Source: Paulinella micropora (taxonomy: Eukaryota > Cercozoa > Imbricatea > Euglyphida). From it: a DNA stretch of 64,000 nt. Made by a program: the position numbers and the translations under genes. This document shows positions 17,478-27,232 of this stretch, in pieces. The stretch is taken from positions 782,689-846,688 of the forward strand of contig BJOX01000144.1 in the NCBI GenBank assembly GCA_009731375.1, given 5' to 3'. Below the pieces are notes generated by a model that was not told the DNA's origin, did not search any database, and saw only the letters and a program-made list of their open reading frames with translations. The stretch's first letter is position 1, and each line of letters begins with the position of its first letter.

Positions 17478-20400
17478 ATGGAGACACACACTTACAACGG
17501 TATTCAGTATAGGTTGGACAAATTTAGGGAACAAAAAATTAATTATGAAATCAAAAGGGTCAGGGGTCAAGATGTGCTTTACATAATACCGGAGGGGTAT
17601 AAAAGAAAGTATAAGGTGGATACAACAACGGCCCAGAATTACTTGAACCGAGTAAGAGGTGCTGTTTACTTTCATGCTATGCCAGAAGCACCACCCTTAC
17701 AGGTAGATGAACAACCGCAGTTTGAAGCGAAAGTGAGAGAAAGAAAAGAAAGGGTAAAAGACCTAATGCGATACGGAAACTACGAAATCAAACACGTAGA
17801 TAGAAAGAAGCACGTGCTGGGTATTAATGAAAGCCAGTATTGGGTTAAATTTACTGGAAACTTCACTTCTTTTAGTATGAATGATATTCTACAGTTCATT
17901 GAGATAATACTGAATGACTTTATCAAAAGACAGATGCAAAATAGTATGGTTAGTGTGAGTATCAAGTTTGTAGATTACTATGGAGCTGTATCTACGGGTT
18001 TGAAGACTATTAATCAGATTTCTGTCGGCGAAGTTTTAGGAAGATTGTCGGCAATATTTCAAAGCAACGAATACCTTTATACAGACGAAAAGGGAACCAA
18101 TATGGATAAGTTTAGGTTCGTTTTGAAATCTGTTGAAATGCCGACGGGAGGGACTAGGCTTCAGGTAATCAATAAGTTGGATGTATATAAAAAGAAAGGA
18201 GTAATTCAAATTAATAATACAGACAACATATGCTTGGCCAGAGCAATTGTTGTAGTAAAAGCAAAAAAAGAAAAACACGAAAAATTCAAAGTAATAAGGA
18301 TGGGACGAAAGATACAGGAGGAGATGGCTTTGAAACTACACGAAGATGCGAAAGTCATTCAGGATATGTGCGGTATTCCTGAAATCAAAACTTTTGCTAG
18401 CTACATTAAATACAATCTGGTTATTGTTGAATTCCCTGACAAGATTGTTTATAAGACAGATTTACTTGATGAGGCAGGCAAACGACTTACGAACCTTTCT
18501 TATGTGCGGACTTAATTACAGGAAGAAAGACAAACACAAATGCGGTTATGCGAAATGCCGTAATTGTAAGGAACTGAAACCACTTGAACACCAATGTGAA
18601 ATCGTGAAGAAAGACATACTACCTTTTTCAGAGAAATACATATTCTTTGACTTTGAAGCGACACAGGATACGGGCGAACACATTGTTAATCATTCGGAAA
18701 GTCAGTATTACGATGCTAAGGAGCCACCCGTCATTCATAAGAACATTGATGATTTCTGTAAGTGGGCTTTTGAACCTAAGCACAACGACTTTACATTCAT
18801 TGCTCACAACAGTCGCGGTTATGATTGTCAGTTTATTCTTAAATGGTTAGTGGATAACGGACAGGCTCCATTCGTCGTTTATCAGGGCGGTAAGATAATG
18901 ATGATGACTTTGAAGAAATACCGCTTCATTGATAGTCTCAGTTTCTTGACTATGCCTCTGGCTGATTTTCCTAAAACATTCGGATTGAAAGAACTTAAAA
19001 AGGGTTTCTTCCCTCACTTTTTCAATACTGACAAGAACAAAAACTATGTTGGTGTTATGCCTCATAAGAAGCACTACGGCTACGACACGATGAAAGATAA
19101 GAAAAGGGCGGAATTTTTAGAATGGTATGAAAGCCAAAGAAACAACACATTTGATATGCAGAAGGAAATTGCGGAATACTGTCATAGCGATGTTGATATT
19201 TTGAGAAGGGGATGTATGGATTTTAGAAAGCAGTTTCTTGAATTCGGTATTGACCCTTTTCAATATACAACTATTGCGAGTTGTGTTATGGCTTTGTATC
19301 GGGCCAAGTTTATGCCAGAGAATTCAATTGCTGTGTTGAAAGCGGAAAAGCAAAACATGATAACCTCTCGGGCCTGTGTTGAATGGATAGCTTACAGAAG
19401 CAGGTTAGACCAAACGGATATCAAACACGCATTCAATGGTGGTGAGAAAATGTTTAATTTAGGACAGTCAAATGTTTATGTTGATGGCTGGGATGAAAAG
19501 ACGAAAACCGCTTATGAATTTCACGGATGTCTATGGCACGGATGTCCAAAGTGCTTCAATGGTAATACAATCAATACTAAGAAGAACAAGACGATGGGTG
19601 AATTATACAAGGCAACAATGAGACGAGAAAAAGAACTAAGCAAACAAGTAAGCAAACTAGTAATTATCTGGGAATGTGAATGGAGGCTGATGAAAACAAG
19701 TGAAAGCCTAGCGGAAGATACTAATGAACGAATTACTGAACAAGAAGGACTTAACCCGCGAGAAGCAATGTTTGGAGGTAGAACGGATGCTCTAACATTG
19801 TATTGGAAATCACGACACGAGAACGAATACGCGAAATACGTTGACATATGCTCTCTGTATCCGACCGTTATGTTTTACGACCTTTACCCTAGCGGGCACC
19901 ACGAAATCATTAGACCGAACAACGACGACGACCGACTGTCTATGAAAAACAAAATCATAAACAGAGAATATTTCGGAGTGTCTAAGGTTAAGATGCTACC
20001 GCCCAGAAAATTACTACACCCCGTTTTACCTAAGGCGGATAGAGGTAACCTTATGTATTACTTATGCGACAAGTGCGGAATGACTGAACAGAAAACCGAA
20101 TGTAAGCACACCGATAACGAGCGAGCAATAACGGGCACTTGGGCAACACCCGAAATCTACAAGGCCTTAGACAAAGGCTATAAGTTGATTAAGGTATATG
20201 AAGTATGGCACTGGAAGGAGCAGAGCAGTAGCCTGTTCAAAGATTACATAAAAACTTTCTTAAAGGTTAAACAAGAGTCAAGCGGATATCCTGATGGATG
20301 TATTACAGAAGAACAAAAAAGAAACTACATTGACAGTATGGAAATCAAGATGGGAATTAAGATGGANNNNNNNNNNAATCTACAAGGCCTTAGACAAAGG

Positions 20401-21421
20401 CTACAAGGTAATTAAGGTATATGAGGTATGGCATTGGAAGGAGCAGAGCAGCAGCCTGTTCAAAGATTACATAAAAACTTTCTTAAAGGTTAAACAAGAG
20501 TCAAGCGGATATCCAGATGGCTGTATTACAGAAGAACAAAAAAGAAACTACATTGACAGTATGGAAATCAAGATGGGAATTAAGATGGACGAAAACAAGA
20601 TAGAAGAAAACCCAGGACGGCGAGCAGTTGCTAAGTTGTGCTTGAATAGCCTGTGGGGCAAGTTTGGTGAAAAGCAAAACAAAACTCAAAAAAAAAAGTT
20701 AATGAGCGACAAGTCAGTTGATAACATAAACATAAACATTATCAACGACAAGATAATAGAAGCGAGTTATGACCTTAAACAGGATGCGGTAAGCGACCCC
20801 GTAAAAACGAATATTGTAGTTGCTTTATTTACGACTTGCCACGCGAGGATTAGACTATATGAGATGATGGACAAACTAGACAACAGAGTTCTACACCACG
20901 ATGCCGACAGTGTCATATACACAACAGACTTAACGAAAGGCGAAACAGATGTGAAAACTGGTAAGCTGTTAGGCGAATGGACGGACGAACTACACGGAGC
21001 AAAGATTATTACCTTTATCGGAGGCGGACCAAAGTGTTATGGATATGTATTAGATAGCGGCAAAGCAAGTATGAAAGTAAAAGGTTTTAGTATGAATTAT
21101 GAAAACAATAAATCATTGAATTTACCAAATATGTTAAGTGTTATTAGTTGCGGACTTGGAATTAAAAACAACGACCTTATTGAGAACGGCAAGAATGAAT
21201 TGTTAGAGTTGCTTAAAACTAAGGAAGAGAAATTGATTGCTAAACGAATTGAAAAATCAGGTAAAGTTGTTATTGTAGAAAACAGCAAGATAACAAGAGA
21301 CAAGCAACAGAAAAAAATAACGAGCGAATACTTAGAAAAAATATTCAGCTTTACTTACACTAAAAGAAATATTATAGGTATTGTTGACAATGCGATTGAA
21401 ACTAGACCGTTTGGATACTAA
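17478..21421 (+). pseudogene. polB: Protein-primed family B DNA polymerase, deleted and gapped (element Y)
   Basis: METHTYNGIQYRLDKFRE start. Against the copy at 48448-52461 it lacks 266 bp at about 18499, which removes most of the Cys-rich region and shifts the frame (frames 17478-18515 and from ~18500). Exonuclease motifs FFDFEAT, FIAHNSRGYD and YCHSDVDIL and motif A DICSLYP are intact. At 20367-20376 a 10-N gap is flanked by the same 213 bp twice. A second in-frame deletion lies near 20690. Motif C reads DADS where the other copies read DTDS. Not functional as assembled. Confidence 0.9.
20154..20589 (+). repeat. Duplicated 213-bp segment flanking a 10-N gap
   Basis: 20154-20366 and 20377-20589 are near-identical and encode the same polymerase stretch (IYKALDKGYK...MGIKM). 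The gap joins two overlapping contig ends, so the duplication is most simply an assembly artefact. Confidence 0.8.
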
Positions 21422-21441
21422 ATGTAGGGGCAAGCCACTAC

Positions 21442-21477
21442 AACCCCGCGGTGGGGTTCGAAAGGGGTTTCCCCTTT
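21442..21477. terminator. Tandem GC-rich hairpins between polymerase and lipase (element Y)
   Basis: AACCCC-loop-GGGGTT (21442-21458) followed by AAAGGGG-TTT-CCCCTTT (21461-21477). They sit between two genes that converge tail to tail (stops at 21421 and 21563). A termination or 3'-processing role is inferred from position. Confidence 0.45.
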
Positions 21478-21562
21478 CTAATGATAGAAAATTTATTTTT
21501 TTTGCCTTTTTGCCCCTACCCTTGAAGCTCCTGATTGTATGAATTCCTTTCTTTGGTTTGAC

Positions 21563-22189
21563 TTACTTAGTATTTACAGCCGTAGCACCCATTAACGATA
21601 CGGGGTCAAATGCTGTTCGGTAGTTTGTCGTTAGCTTCGCGGTCTTTGCCCTTTTACCTTTTGGATTTACTCTAACAGCTACTCGGTCAATTACTCCTTC
21701 AATTAGATCTTTTGTGCTACTGCCTTTATTGTATGTGGTTTCCTTAACACCCGTTTGTCGGCTTAGGTCTTTTGCTATCGTCCCGCCAAGGCTATGACCC
21801 GTCAGCTCTACATTATCCTTACCATATTTCTTTATGACTTCATTAACCAGCTTCTGCTCTTCTTTATATCTCGGAGTTCTTTTTAATACTCCTTTTACCA
21901 ATGCGACATCTGTGAATAAGTCTCGCTTATCTGCCGAGCCTCTAAATGCTACAATAGCTTTACCATCTTTTTCATACACTGTCGATTTCTCTTTTCTCGC
22001 CATACTCGCGACTGGTTTCCATCCGTCAGCACCTTTTCGTTCAGACGAAGCCAAATAGACATCCTCAGACAACTCAGCACTACCGCCTTTTTGCAGTTTG
22101 TATTCTTTGCTCGCCTTTTTCAACGCTTCACCATAGCTTATGTTATGCTTAGCAGAGTAAGCCTTAACGAACTTTATCCATTCTGACAT
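21563..22189 (-). CDS. Class 3 lipase-like protein (element Y)
   Basis: 208 aa, intact. Residues 1-32 (SEWIKFVKAYSAKHNISYGEALKKASKEYK) form a helical module of the kind repeated in large DNA virus proteins. Residues ~75-150 hold the alpha/beta-hydrolase core: AIVAFRGS, then VELTGHSLGGTIAKDL with the GHSLGG nucleophile elbow. An Asp (FDPVSLMG) and Asn/His candidates follow. Predicted to hydrolyse ester lipids, possibly to breach a host membrane, as capsid-associated phospholipases do in other viruses. The X element shows no homologue at the equivalent place. Ends earlier than the copy at 47700-48427. Confidence 0.75.
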   Translation of the reverse strand: MSEWIKFVKAYSAKHNISYGEALKKASKEYKLQKGGSAELSEDVYLASSERKGADGWKPVASMARKEKSTVYEKDGKAIVAFRGSADKRDLFTDVALVKGVLKRTPRYKEEQKLVNEVIKKYGKDNVELTGHSLGGTIAKDLSRQTGVKETTYNKGSSTKDLIEGVIDRVAVRVNPKGKRAKTAKLTTNYRTAFDPVSLMGATAVNTK

Positions 22190-22246
22190 TCTATATAATT
22201 AATTATTTTTTATTTTTTTATATTACCCTACTATATACACCCTACT

Positions 22247-22522
22247 ATGACCACCCTAACAAGACTGTGCGAGAAGTTCCAAAAACTTTCCATTGAAGGA
22301 GAAAAAAAATCCTTCTCGTTGGAAGATGTTCAAAAGGTAATCCACGACGAAATGAAAGCGATTGAAGAAAAGAGAAATACTCAACCCAAAGACACTTTTC
22401 AATTCGGCAAATACAAGGGAAAGAAGTTTGAAGATATCGCAAAGATTGATAAGCCATATATTGAATGGCTAGTTCGTCAGCCGTGGTGTAGAAATACGGC
22501 TGAATTGAAGAAGTATTTGTAG
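22247..22522 (+). CDS. DUF3820/ExoX-C-like small protein (element Y)
   Basis: 91 aa, intact. An N-terminal helical half (LCEKFQKLSIEGEKKSFSLEDVQKVI) is followed by the conserved core FQFGKYKGKKFEDIAKIDKPYIEWLVRQPW. Divergent from the lipase with only 57 bp between starts. The fold is often attached to nucleases or found alone; no catalytic residues are visible. Homologues: decayed at 8383, extended at 8791, antisense to the virion protein end at 47230-47622. Confidence 0.65.
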   Translation: MTTLTRLCEKFQKLSIEGEKKSFSLEDVQKVIHDEMKAIEEKRNTQPKDTFQFGKYKGKKFEDIAKIDKPYIEWLVRQPWCRNTAELKKYL

Positions 22523-22600
22523 GGGCAAACCCCTGCGACCCCGCCGTTGGGTATTTGTTTTTTTTGCTTTATTGGTTGGGGGTTGTAGGGGGCGAAGCCC

Positions 22601-23854
22601 CTATTGGTCTTCTAAGAAATTAACGATAACACTCACATTTCCTCCATTATTAGCAGTCGCGACAGACTTTTGTAAAAATGTTAGATTTTCACCAGGTGCG
22701 AGTTGTATGTCGTAAGTTCGCAAGTCAATAAGCTGGCTAGAAGTAGCATTAACAAAAAGTTTAAGTATGACATCCGTTATAGTGGCACCACCAAGAGCAG
22801 TCGCAGCGGTATCCTTTGACACGATTGAAGTTGTAGCATCAATATCAGCAAAGTTCTCCGCCGTAAGTGTTCCAGTTGTTTTCACAATCCGCACTATATT
22901 AACTTTTGTATCTTCGTTTGATATGCTCACGAGAGATGGATAAACGATTGAATAATTTGTCGCACCTCCATTAAAAAGCGATTTATTTTTTATGCTAAGA
23001 ATTGTGCTTTCCGTTATGCTCGCTGGCTCACTAGCTTCTGCTTCGTTAGATATGGATGAATTAACGGTGTTAGCTCCCTCAATAAACATACTACAACTTG
23101 CTGTTTTTAAACTTTGTATTCCTGTATCGGCATCATTTCTCATTCTAGCAACAAATGGAAGAGTTGTATTCCGCAGACTGACACCCGTGTTGGCATTCGC
23201 ATACTTAATCATATGGACTTGCTGGAATTTGCCTGTGTTGGGGTTCTCAATTGAAAACTTAATGGCCCCAAAGCCTAAATATTGAAATTGAATTTGAAAG
23301 ACGTTTCCCTTCGTCAAATCCAAGAGCGGCATATCGCCTGTTCCATCACACGGGTCATCCCAGGTTGCTTGTTGAATATAGGAAACAACACCTCCTTTCG
23401 CGTGTGCTATACAGAAACCAACCACACCATCCTTATAAAAGTAGAATCCATTTTGTAGTGCGGTATCGCCTATACCAATAAATGATACATATTCCTTAGC
23501 TTCATCAGTAGTCCATAAGGCAGTGAAGCGTGCTAAAACGCCCATACCCGTTCTGTATTTTATTTTTCTTTTGCTTTCCATAACGGCATTAGCAGTAGCA
23601 TTAGCGGTTGTTTTTAATTCGGCCATATTACTGCTAAATGAAACGCTCGCGTTTGTTTCTGTTTTTGTCCATACCCTTGTATTGATAGTATATGGAAAGA
23701 TTTCCTGTAATACTGGTGTTAATGAACTGGTTAATGCTTCACCAAAGGCAGTTTTCATATTTTGACCCCCTACATATCCATCATACCCGACTTTGACATT
23801 TACGAAGTCGCCGCCTGGATTTTGGGCGACTAAATTTCGTTGGTGGGATGCCAT
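22601..23854 (-). CDS. Putative beta-rich virion protein (element Y)
   Basis: 417 aa, intact, the best full-length copy. It starts MASHQRNLVAQNPGGDF, contains YRTGMGVLARFTALW and AKGGVVSYIQQATWDDPC, and ends ...VSVIVNFLEDQ. No transmembrane segment, few Cys, Thr/Ala/Ser/Asn-rich. Conserved with the X copy throughout, including the WDDPC block, which suggests a structured core under constraint. It is 62 bp downstream of the MCP stop on the same strand. Between it and 22522 lie GC-rich inverted repeats (e.g. GGGGGCGAAGCCCC). Family unknown. Confidence 0.7.
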   Translation of the reverse strand: MASHQRNLVAQNPGGDFVNVKVGYDGYVGGQNMKTAFGEALTSSLTPVLQEIFPYTINTRVWTKTETNASVSFSSNMAELKTTANATANAVMESKRKIKYRTGMGVLARFTALWTTDEAKEYVSFIGIGDTALQNGFYFYKDGVVGFCIAHAKGGVVSYIQQATWDDPCDGTGDMPLLDLTKGNVFQIQFQYLGFGAIKFSIENPNTGKFQQVHMIKYANANTGVSLRNTTLPFVARMRNDADTGIQSLKTASCSMFIEGANTVNSSISNEAEASEPASITESTILSIKNKSLFNGGATNYSIVYPSLVSISNEDTKVNIVRIVKTTGTLTAENFADIDATTSIVSKDTAATALGGATITDVILKLFVNATSSQLIDLRTYDIQLAPGENLTFLQKSVATANNGGNVSVIVNFLEDQ

Positions 23855-23916
23855 AGTTTCTATATTATCAAAAAAAATAAATAATCTATCAAAATTAATT
23901 ACCTGCTTGCCCCTGC

Positions 23917-25494
23917 TTAGGTCCTAGTAATGGTGCCGTTTCTGACATTTACTTCTTGCTGAGTTACGACAAATGTGTAATGATTGGACGCAATATTCGC
24001 AGTGGTAGCAATAAACTCCCATCGTCGCTCGGTGTCTAGGGATAGTCCGCTGATTTCGTTTTGGTCCTTGCTCCACAGTGGGCGAGTATTGTCAAAGCTA
24101 TCGCACCAAAACCAGTTGTATTGATAAACATTGCTATTCATCAAAGAAGAGCCTTCCAACTTCGGTTTAAGATACATATAGTCTTCTAGTTTTCCAGTTT
24201 GACAATCAACATTGAATTCTTGAAGTCGTGCTCCGTCTAGTGTGGTATAAAAAGTTTGGACCTTAGAACCGAGCAGGTTGCTATTGTCATAGGCGGTGTT
24301 CTTATTTTCGGTTGTATTGAATACGGAGTGATAAATCTTCTTAATTCGTCGTCCGTGGCCTCTGTCAAATCTAAGGATAACATTTTGAGAAGTTGAAGCC
24401 ACTCCGACGGTATTTTTATACAAATAAGAATAATCAATGTTGAAGCTCATACCTTCGGGGCTCATAATCTTCTGTTGAATTGATTGAACGACATCGGGGT
24501 TAGTCTCGACAGCTAAGAACAGGCTTAGATTAGTAATACTAACATTTAAATCAGCTGCCGCGACCGTGCCTCCGCCAGTAGAAAGAGGGTCATCGTTGTA
24601 ATAAAAGATTTTGGGTGTCTGTTGCCAAACAATCCGCATAGTCAAAATTTCTGGAAACATAATAGTTTTATCCAGAGCGAAAATAGTATTGTAAAGCATT
24701 CCAAGATTAATCTTAACATTAATACTTGGGTCGGCAGTATTAATAGCTCCTCCTGAGAAATACTTAGCCTCGCTATGTGCTACATGAACAACACTAAGAG
24801 TGCCAGTTGCTGCTGCGATTAAAGTATCATCGTGTCTGCGAGCATTGGTTGCTGGTTGAGTTAAGTAAGCCNNNNNNNNNNCCCGCATCTTAGTTTGGTA
24901 TGAAGTCATAACTTCGGTAATACGAGTAGTAATCGCCGCCGATCGGTCACCAGTGCTAGTATCACCAACAGCGGTCAAAGCCGTTCCGTCTGCCTTTAGA
25001 GCGATAGCATCAAGCAAGCTAACTTTTCTTTCAGTCGCAGCGGTATTACTAAAACTCGCCCCATTCGCTGTGTTGTTCTTTTGAAGCATACAACCAGCAC
25101 CAGATTTGTTGTCGTGGTTTTCCAAAGCGAGTAAATCATCAATGGAGGTTTCTGGTTTCCAAATCATCTTAGTGACATTTCCGACTTCATTAATGACGCA
25201 CAGATAAACACCGCCCCTAGTAATCAATTGAATTTGTCTAATTGGGGCCAGGCAATCCATAAAGCATTTATTGTAGTTTGCCGCCTTCGCATCTGGGGTA
25301 TAAGTAAAACTCAAAACAGAGCGAGCCAAGTTAAACGGACGGCTGATAAGGTCAAAGTTGCTTTCCTGTCCTCCCGCGGTAGAAACAGTGATATTAACAG
25401 AACCCTCACGAGGGGTAAGCTTATTCAAGCGATAAGAAGCACTGATGGAGTCAGTTTTAGAAAAGCCTAGTTCTCCGCCGTGCTGAGTTGGCAT
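23917..25494 (-). CDS. MCP: Major capsid protein, double-jelly-roll type (element Y)
   Basis: About 525 aa with one 10-N gap (24872-24881) that happens to keep the frame; true length across the gap is unknown. It starts MPTQHGGELGFSKTDS and is colinear with the copies in X and Z, the middle (Ala/Thr-rich, around the gap) being the most variable part as expected for a surface loop. The conserved C-terminus reads NSNVYQYNWFWCDSFDNTRPL. Capsid shell protein by family and gene order (minor capsid upstream, putative virion protein downstream). The A/T-rich leader has a T-tract before the start. Confidence 0.85.
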   Translation of the reverse strand: MPTQHGGELGFSKTDSISASYRLNKLTPREGSVNITVSTAGGQESNFDLISRPFNLARSVLSFTYTPDAKAANYNKCFMDCLAPIRQIQLITRGGVYLCVINEVGNVTKMIWKPETSIDDLLALENHDNKSGAGCMLQKNNTANGASFSNTAATERKVSLLDAIALKADGTALTAVGDTSTGDRSAAITTRITEVMTSYQTKMRXXXXAYLTQPATNARRHDDTLIAAATGTLSVVHVAHSEAKYFSGGAINTADPSINVKINLGMLYNTIFALDKTIMFPEILTMRIVWQQTPKIFYYNDDPLSTGGGTVAAADLNVSITNLSLFLAVETNPDVVQSIQQKIMSPEGMSFNIDYSYLYKNTVGVASTSQNVILRFDRGHGRRIKKIYHSVFNTTENKNTAYDNSNLLGSKVQTFYTTLDGARLQEFNVDCQTGKLEDYMYLKPKLEGSSLMNSNVYQYNWFWCDSFDNTRPLWSKDQNEISGLSLDTERRWEFIATTANIASNHYTFVVTQQEVNVRNGTITRT

Positions 25495-25577
25495 TTTGTG
25501 TAAGTGCCCGAAGTTTTTGGTGAAGTTTTTTAAAAGGTTCCTATATTTTAATATGAGAAAAAAAATAAATTAATTAA

Positions 25578-26390
25578 TTACCTAGATTTCAACAAATTAA
25601 AAAATGACGTAAATAAATTAAAATAATTCGTCTCGCGGTAAATCAACAATGTCATAACAATACCCAACCCGTTTAGGTTTATTGGTTGGTCGTCTTCGTC
25701 AGTCAAGTAGAACCGATACAAATTGCTTGAACTAGTTGATAGTCGTTTGCCATATTCACTGCCTGAGCCGTCGTAGATAACAGAGCCGAACGGGATTTCA
25801 TTCGCTGTGTATATTTCCTGTAATACGTGATTATCGCCTTCGCCAACGAGGTCGCTTTGAAGACATAATGTTTTTTCGCCAGTCAAGATTATGACATTTG
25901 GTGACCTAATGATATTATTAGCAAAGAAATATGTTGAGTCGCGGTCAAAACCCATTACTTCGTGAATACGAGTTTCGGTGTCAAATATAAACCGCGGTTG
26001 AATGCCTCCATTGTTAGCTACTGTAAATAATAGCTTGCCGTCTTCTGGGTCGGTGTTTGTGTTGTTGCTCGTAACGGTGTATGTGTAGTCATTGGGGCTA
26101 TCTGCGGTTAGCACCTCGGCCAGTTTATTTTTTAAGTTATTCATCGTGTAGTTTCCTTCGGGTATCGTAATTAGCGCCTCAAATCCATCTTCGCTCAAAG
26201 TAAAAGTGTTATAAGGGCTGGCGACAGAGTAATACGATTTAGGCACATAGATATGAAGTATTTTACAGTGTGTAGGGTTGTCTAGCGATTTCATATCAAT
26301 GGAGTGAGTGAAATCACTGTCCGTGCCGTTTATCCTATTTTTGCTATTGACATAGTAAATGTTAGAGCTCCTGCCTCCTCTATATTCCAT
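25578..26390 (-). CDS. mCP: Minor capsid (penton) protein (element Y)
   Basis: 270 aa, intact. MEYRGGRSSNIYYVNSKNR start, ALITIPEGNYTMNNLKNKL centre, RFYLTDEDDQPINLNGLGI near the C-terminus; this last signature is typical of penton proteins in Polinton-like viruses. Predicted single jelly roll at capsid vertices. 83 bp upstream of the MCP start on the same strand. Its ATG is preceded at once by the hairpin at 26392-26406. Confidence 0.85.
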   Translation of the reverse strand: MEYRGGRSSNIYYVNSKNRINGTDSDFTHSIDMKSLDNPTHCKILHIYVPKSYYSVASPYNTFTLSEDGFEALITIPEGNYTMNNLKNKLAEVLTADSPNDYTYTVTSNNTNTDPEDGKLLFTVANNGGIQPRFIFDTETRIHEVMGFDRDSTYFFANNIIRSPNVIILTGEKTLCLQSDLVGEGDNHVLQEIYTANEIPFGSVIYDGSGSEYGKRLSTSSSNLYRFYLTDEDDQPINLNGLGIVMTLLIYRETNYFNLFTSFFNLLKSR

Positions 26391-26391
26391 T

Positions 26392-26406
26392 GTAGGGACA
26401 CCCTAC
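26392..26406 (-). promoter_or_regulatory. Start-codon hairpin of minor capsid gene (element Y)
   Basis: GTAGGG-ACA-CCCTAC, 1 nt upstream of the ATG on the coding strand. The element Z copy has a different stem (GTAGGAG/CTCCTAC, 43704-43732) in the same place. The arms change but pairing is kept, which argues for a role of the fold in the leader. Confidence 0.5.
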
Positions 26407-26499
26407 GACCCGACTTTTTGGATATATAATAGAAAATATATTTTTTTTTGTTTTTAATTACTTCAAACCACATGTGGGGGTGCGGGGGCTTGCCCCTGC

Positions 26500-27232
26500 T
26501 TAGATAAATGTATCAAAGCCGTAGCCGTTCTGTGCTTTCAATTCCTCAGCTTCTTTTTCTTTTAAGTCTGTCCAACCGCTGGCAAATTTAAAGCGGTTCC
26601 CTTTTGCTCGTTCAAGTAAAAACCTAATACTATGCCACCCGCAGGTATCTGTTGTGTCGCTTTGGTTTTTAACTTGATTGACCTTCATAAGCAGGTATGT
26701 GTTCGGCTTACTCTTTTCAATAGCTGTTTCATTTGGTGTAGAAATAGCTCGGTCGGCTTATACAGTGCGAGAGGGTCGTAGATTTCAATAGAGTCATCTT
26801 TAATGGTGTCAATCCAAACACCAATCCAATGTGAGCCTGGTTGGCTAGACTTATCCAAGTTCATTATAAATCCATACTTCTGTCTTTTTTCTGGTTTCAG
26901 TTTGTTTATTTCGTCGCTAGCGACCGTCCCCAAATACCAATCGTGATTTTTCATAATGTTGTCTATTTCGTCCGTCATTAAACCTCTTCCTGACCCCGCT
27001 AAGTTCGCTGGTAGTTTTTGTTGCTCTTCTGGGGGTGGTTGTTGCTCTTCTGCTGGTGGTTGTTGTTGTGGTTGCTCTCCTGTTGGTGGTTGTTGAACTT
27101 CTGTTGGCGATGCTCTTCTGTTGGCTGTTCCTCGGTTGGTTGAATACCGAGATTATTTGAAACTTGATTTTTAATGTTTGGGTCGCTTCTCATTTCGGTT
27201 ACCAAGTTATTTACATAATCCTTCTTCTTCAT
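26500..27232 (-). pseudogene. PRO: Adenain-like cysteine protease, frameshifted (element Y)
   Basis: The N-terminus MKKKDYVNNLVTEMRSDPNIKNQ leads into a degenerate Gln/Asn/His linker, then out of frame. The catalytic core (26978-26685) carries GSHWIGVW (His) and IEIYDPLAL (Asp), and the last part (26688-26500) has NQSDTTDTCGWH (Gln, Cys). At least two indels separate these. A GC hairpin GGGGGC-TT-GCCCC (26484-26496) lies at its 3' end. Homologous to the catalytic half of 41580-43591. Confidence 0.75.
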
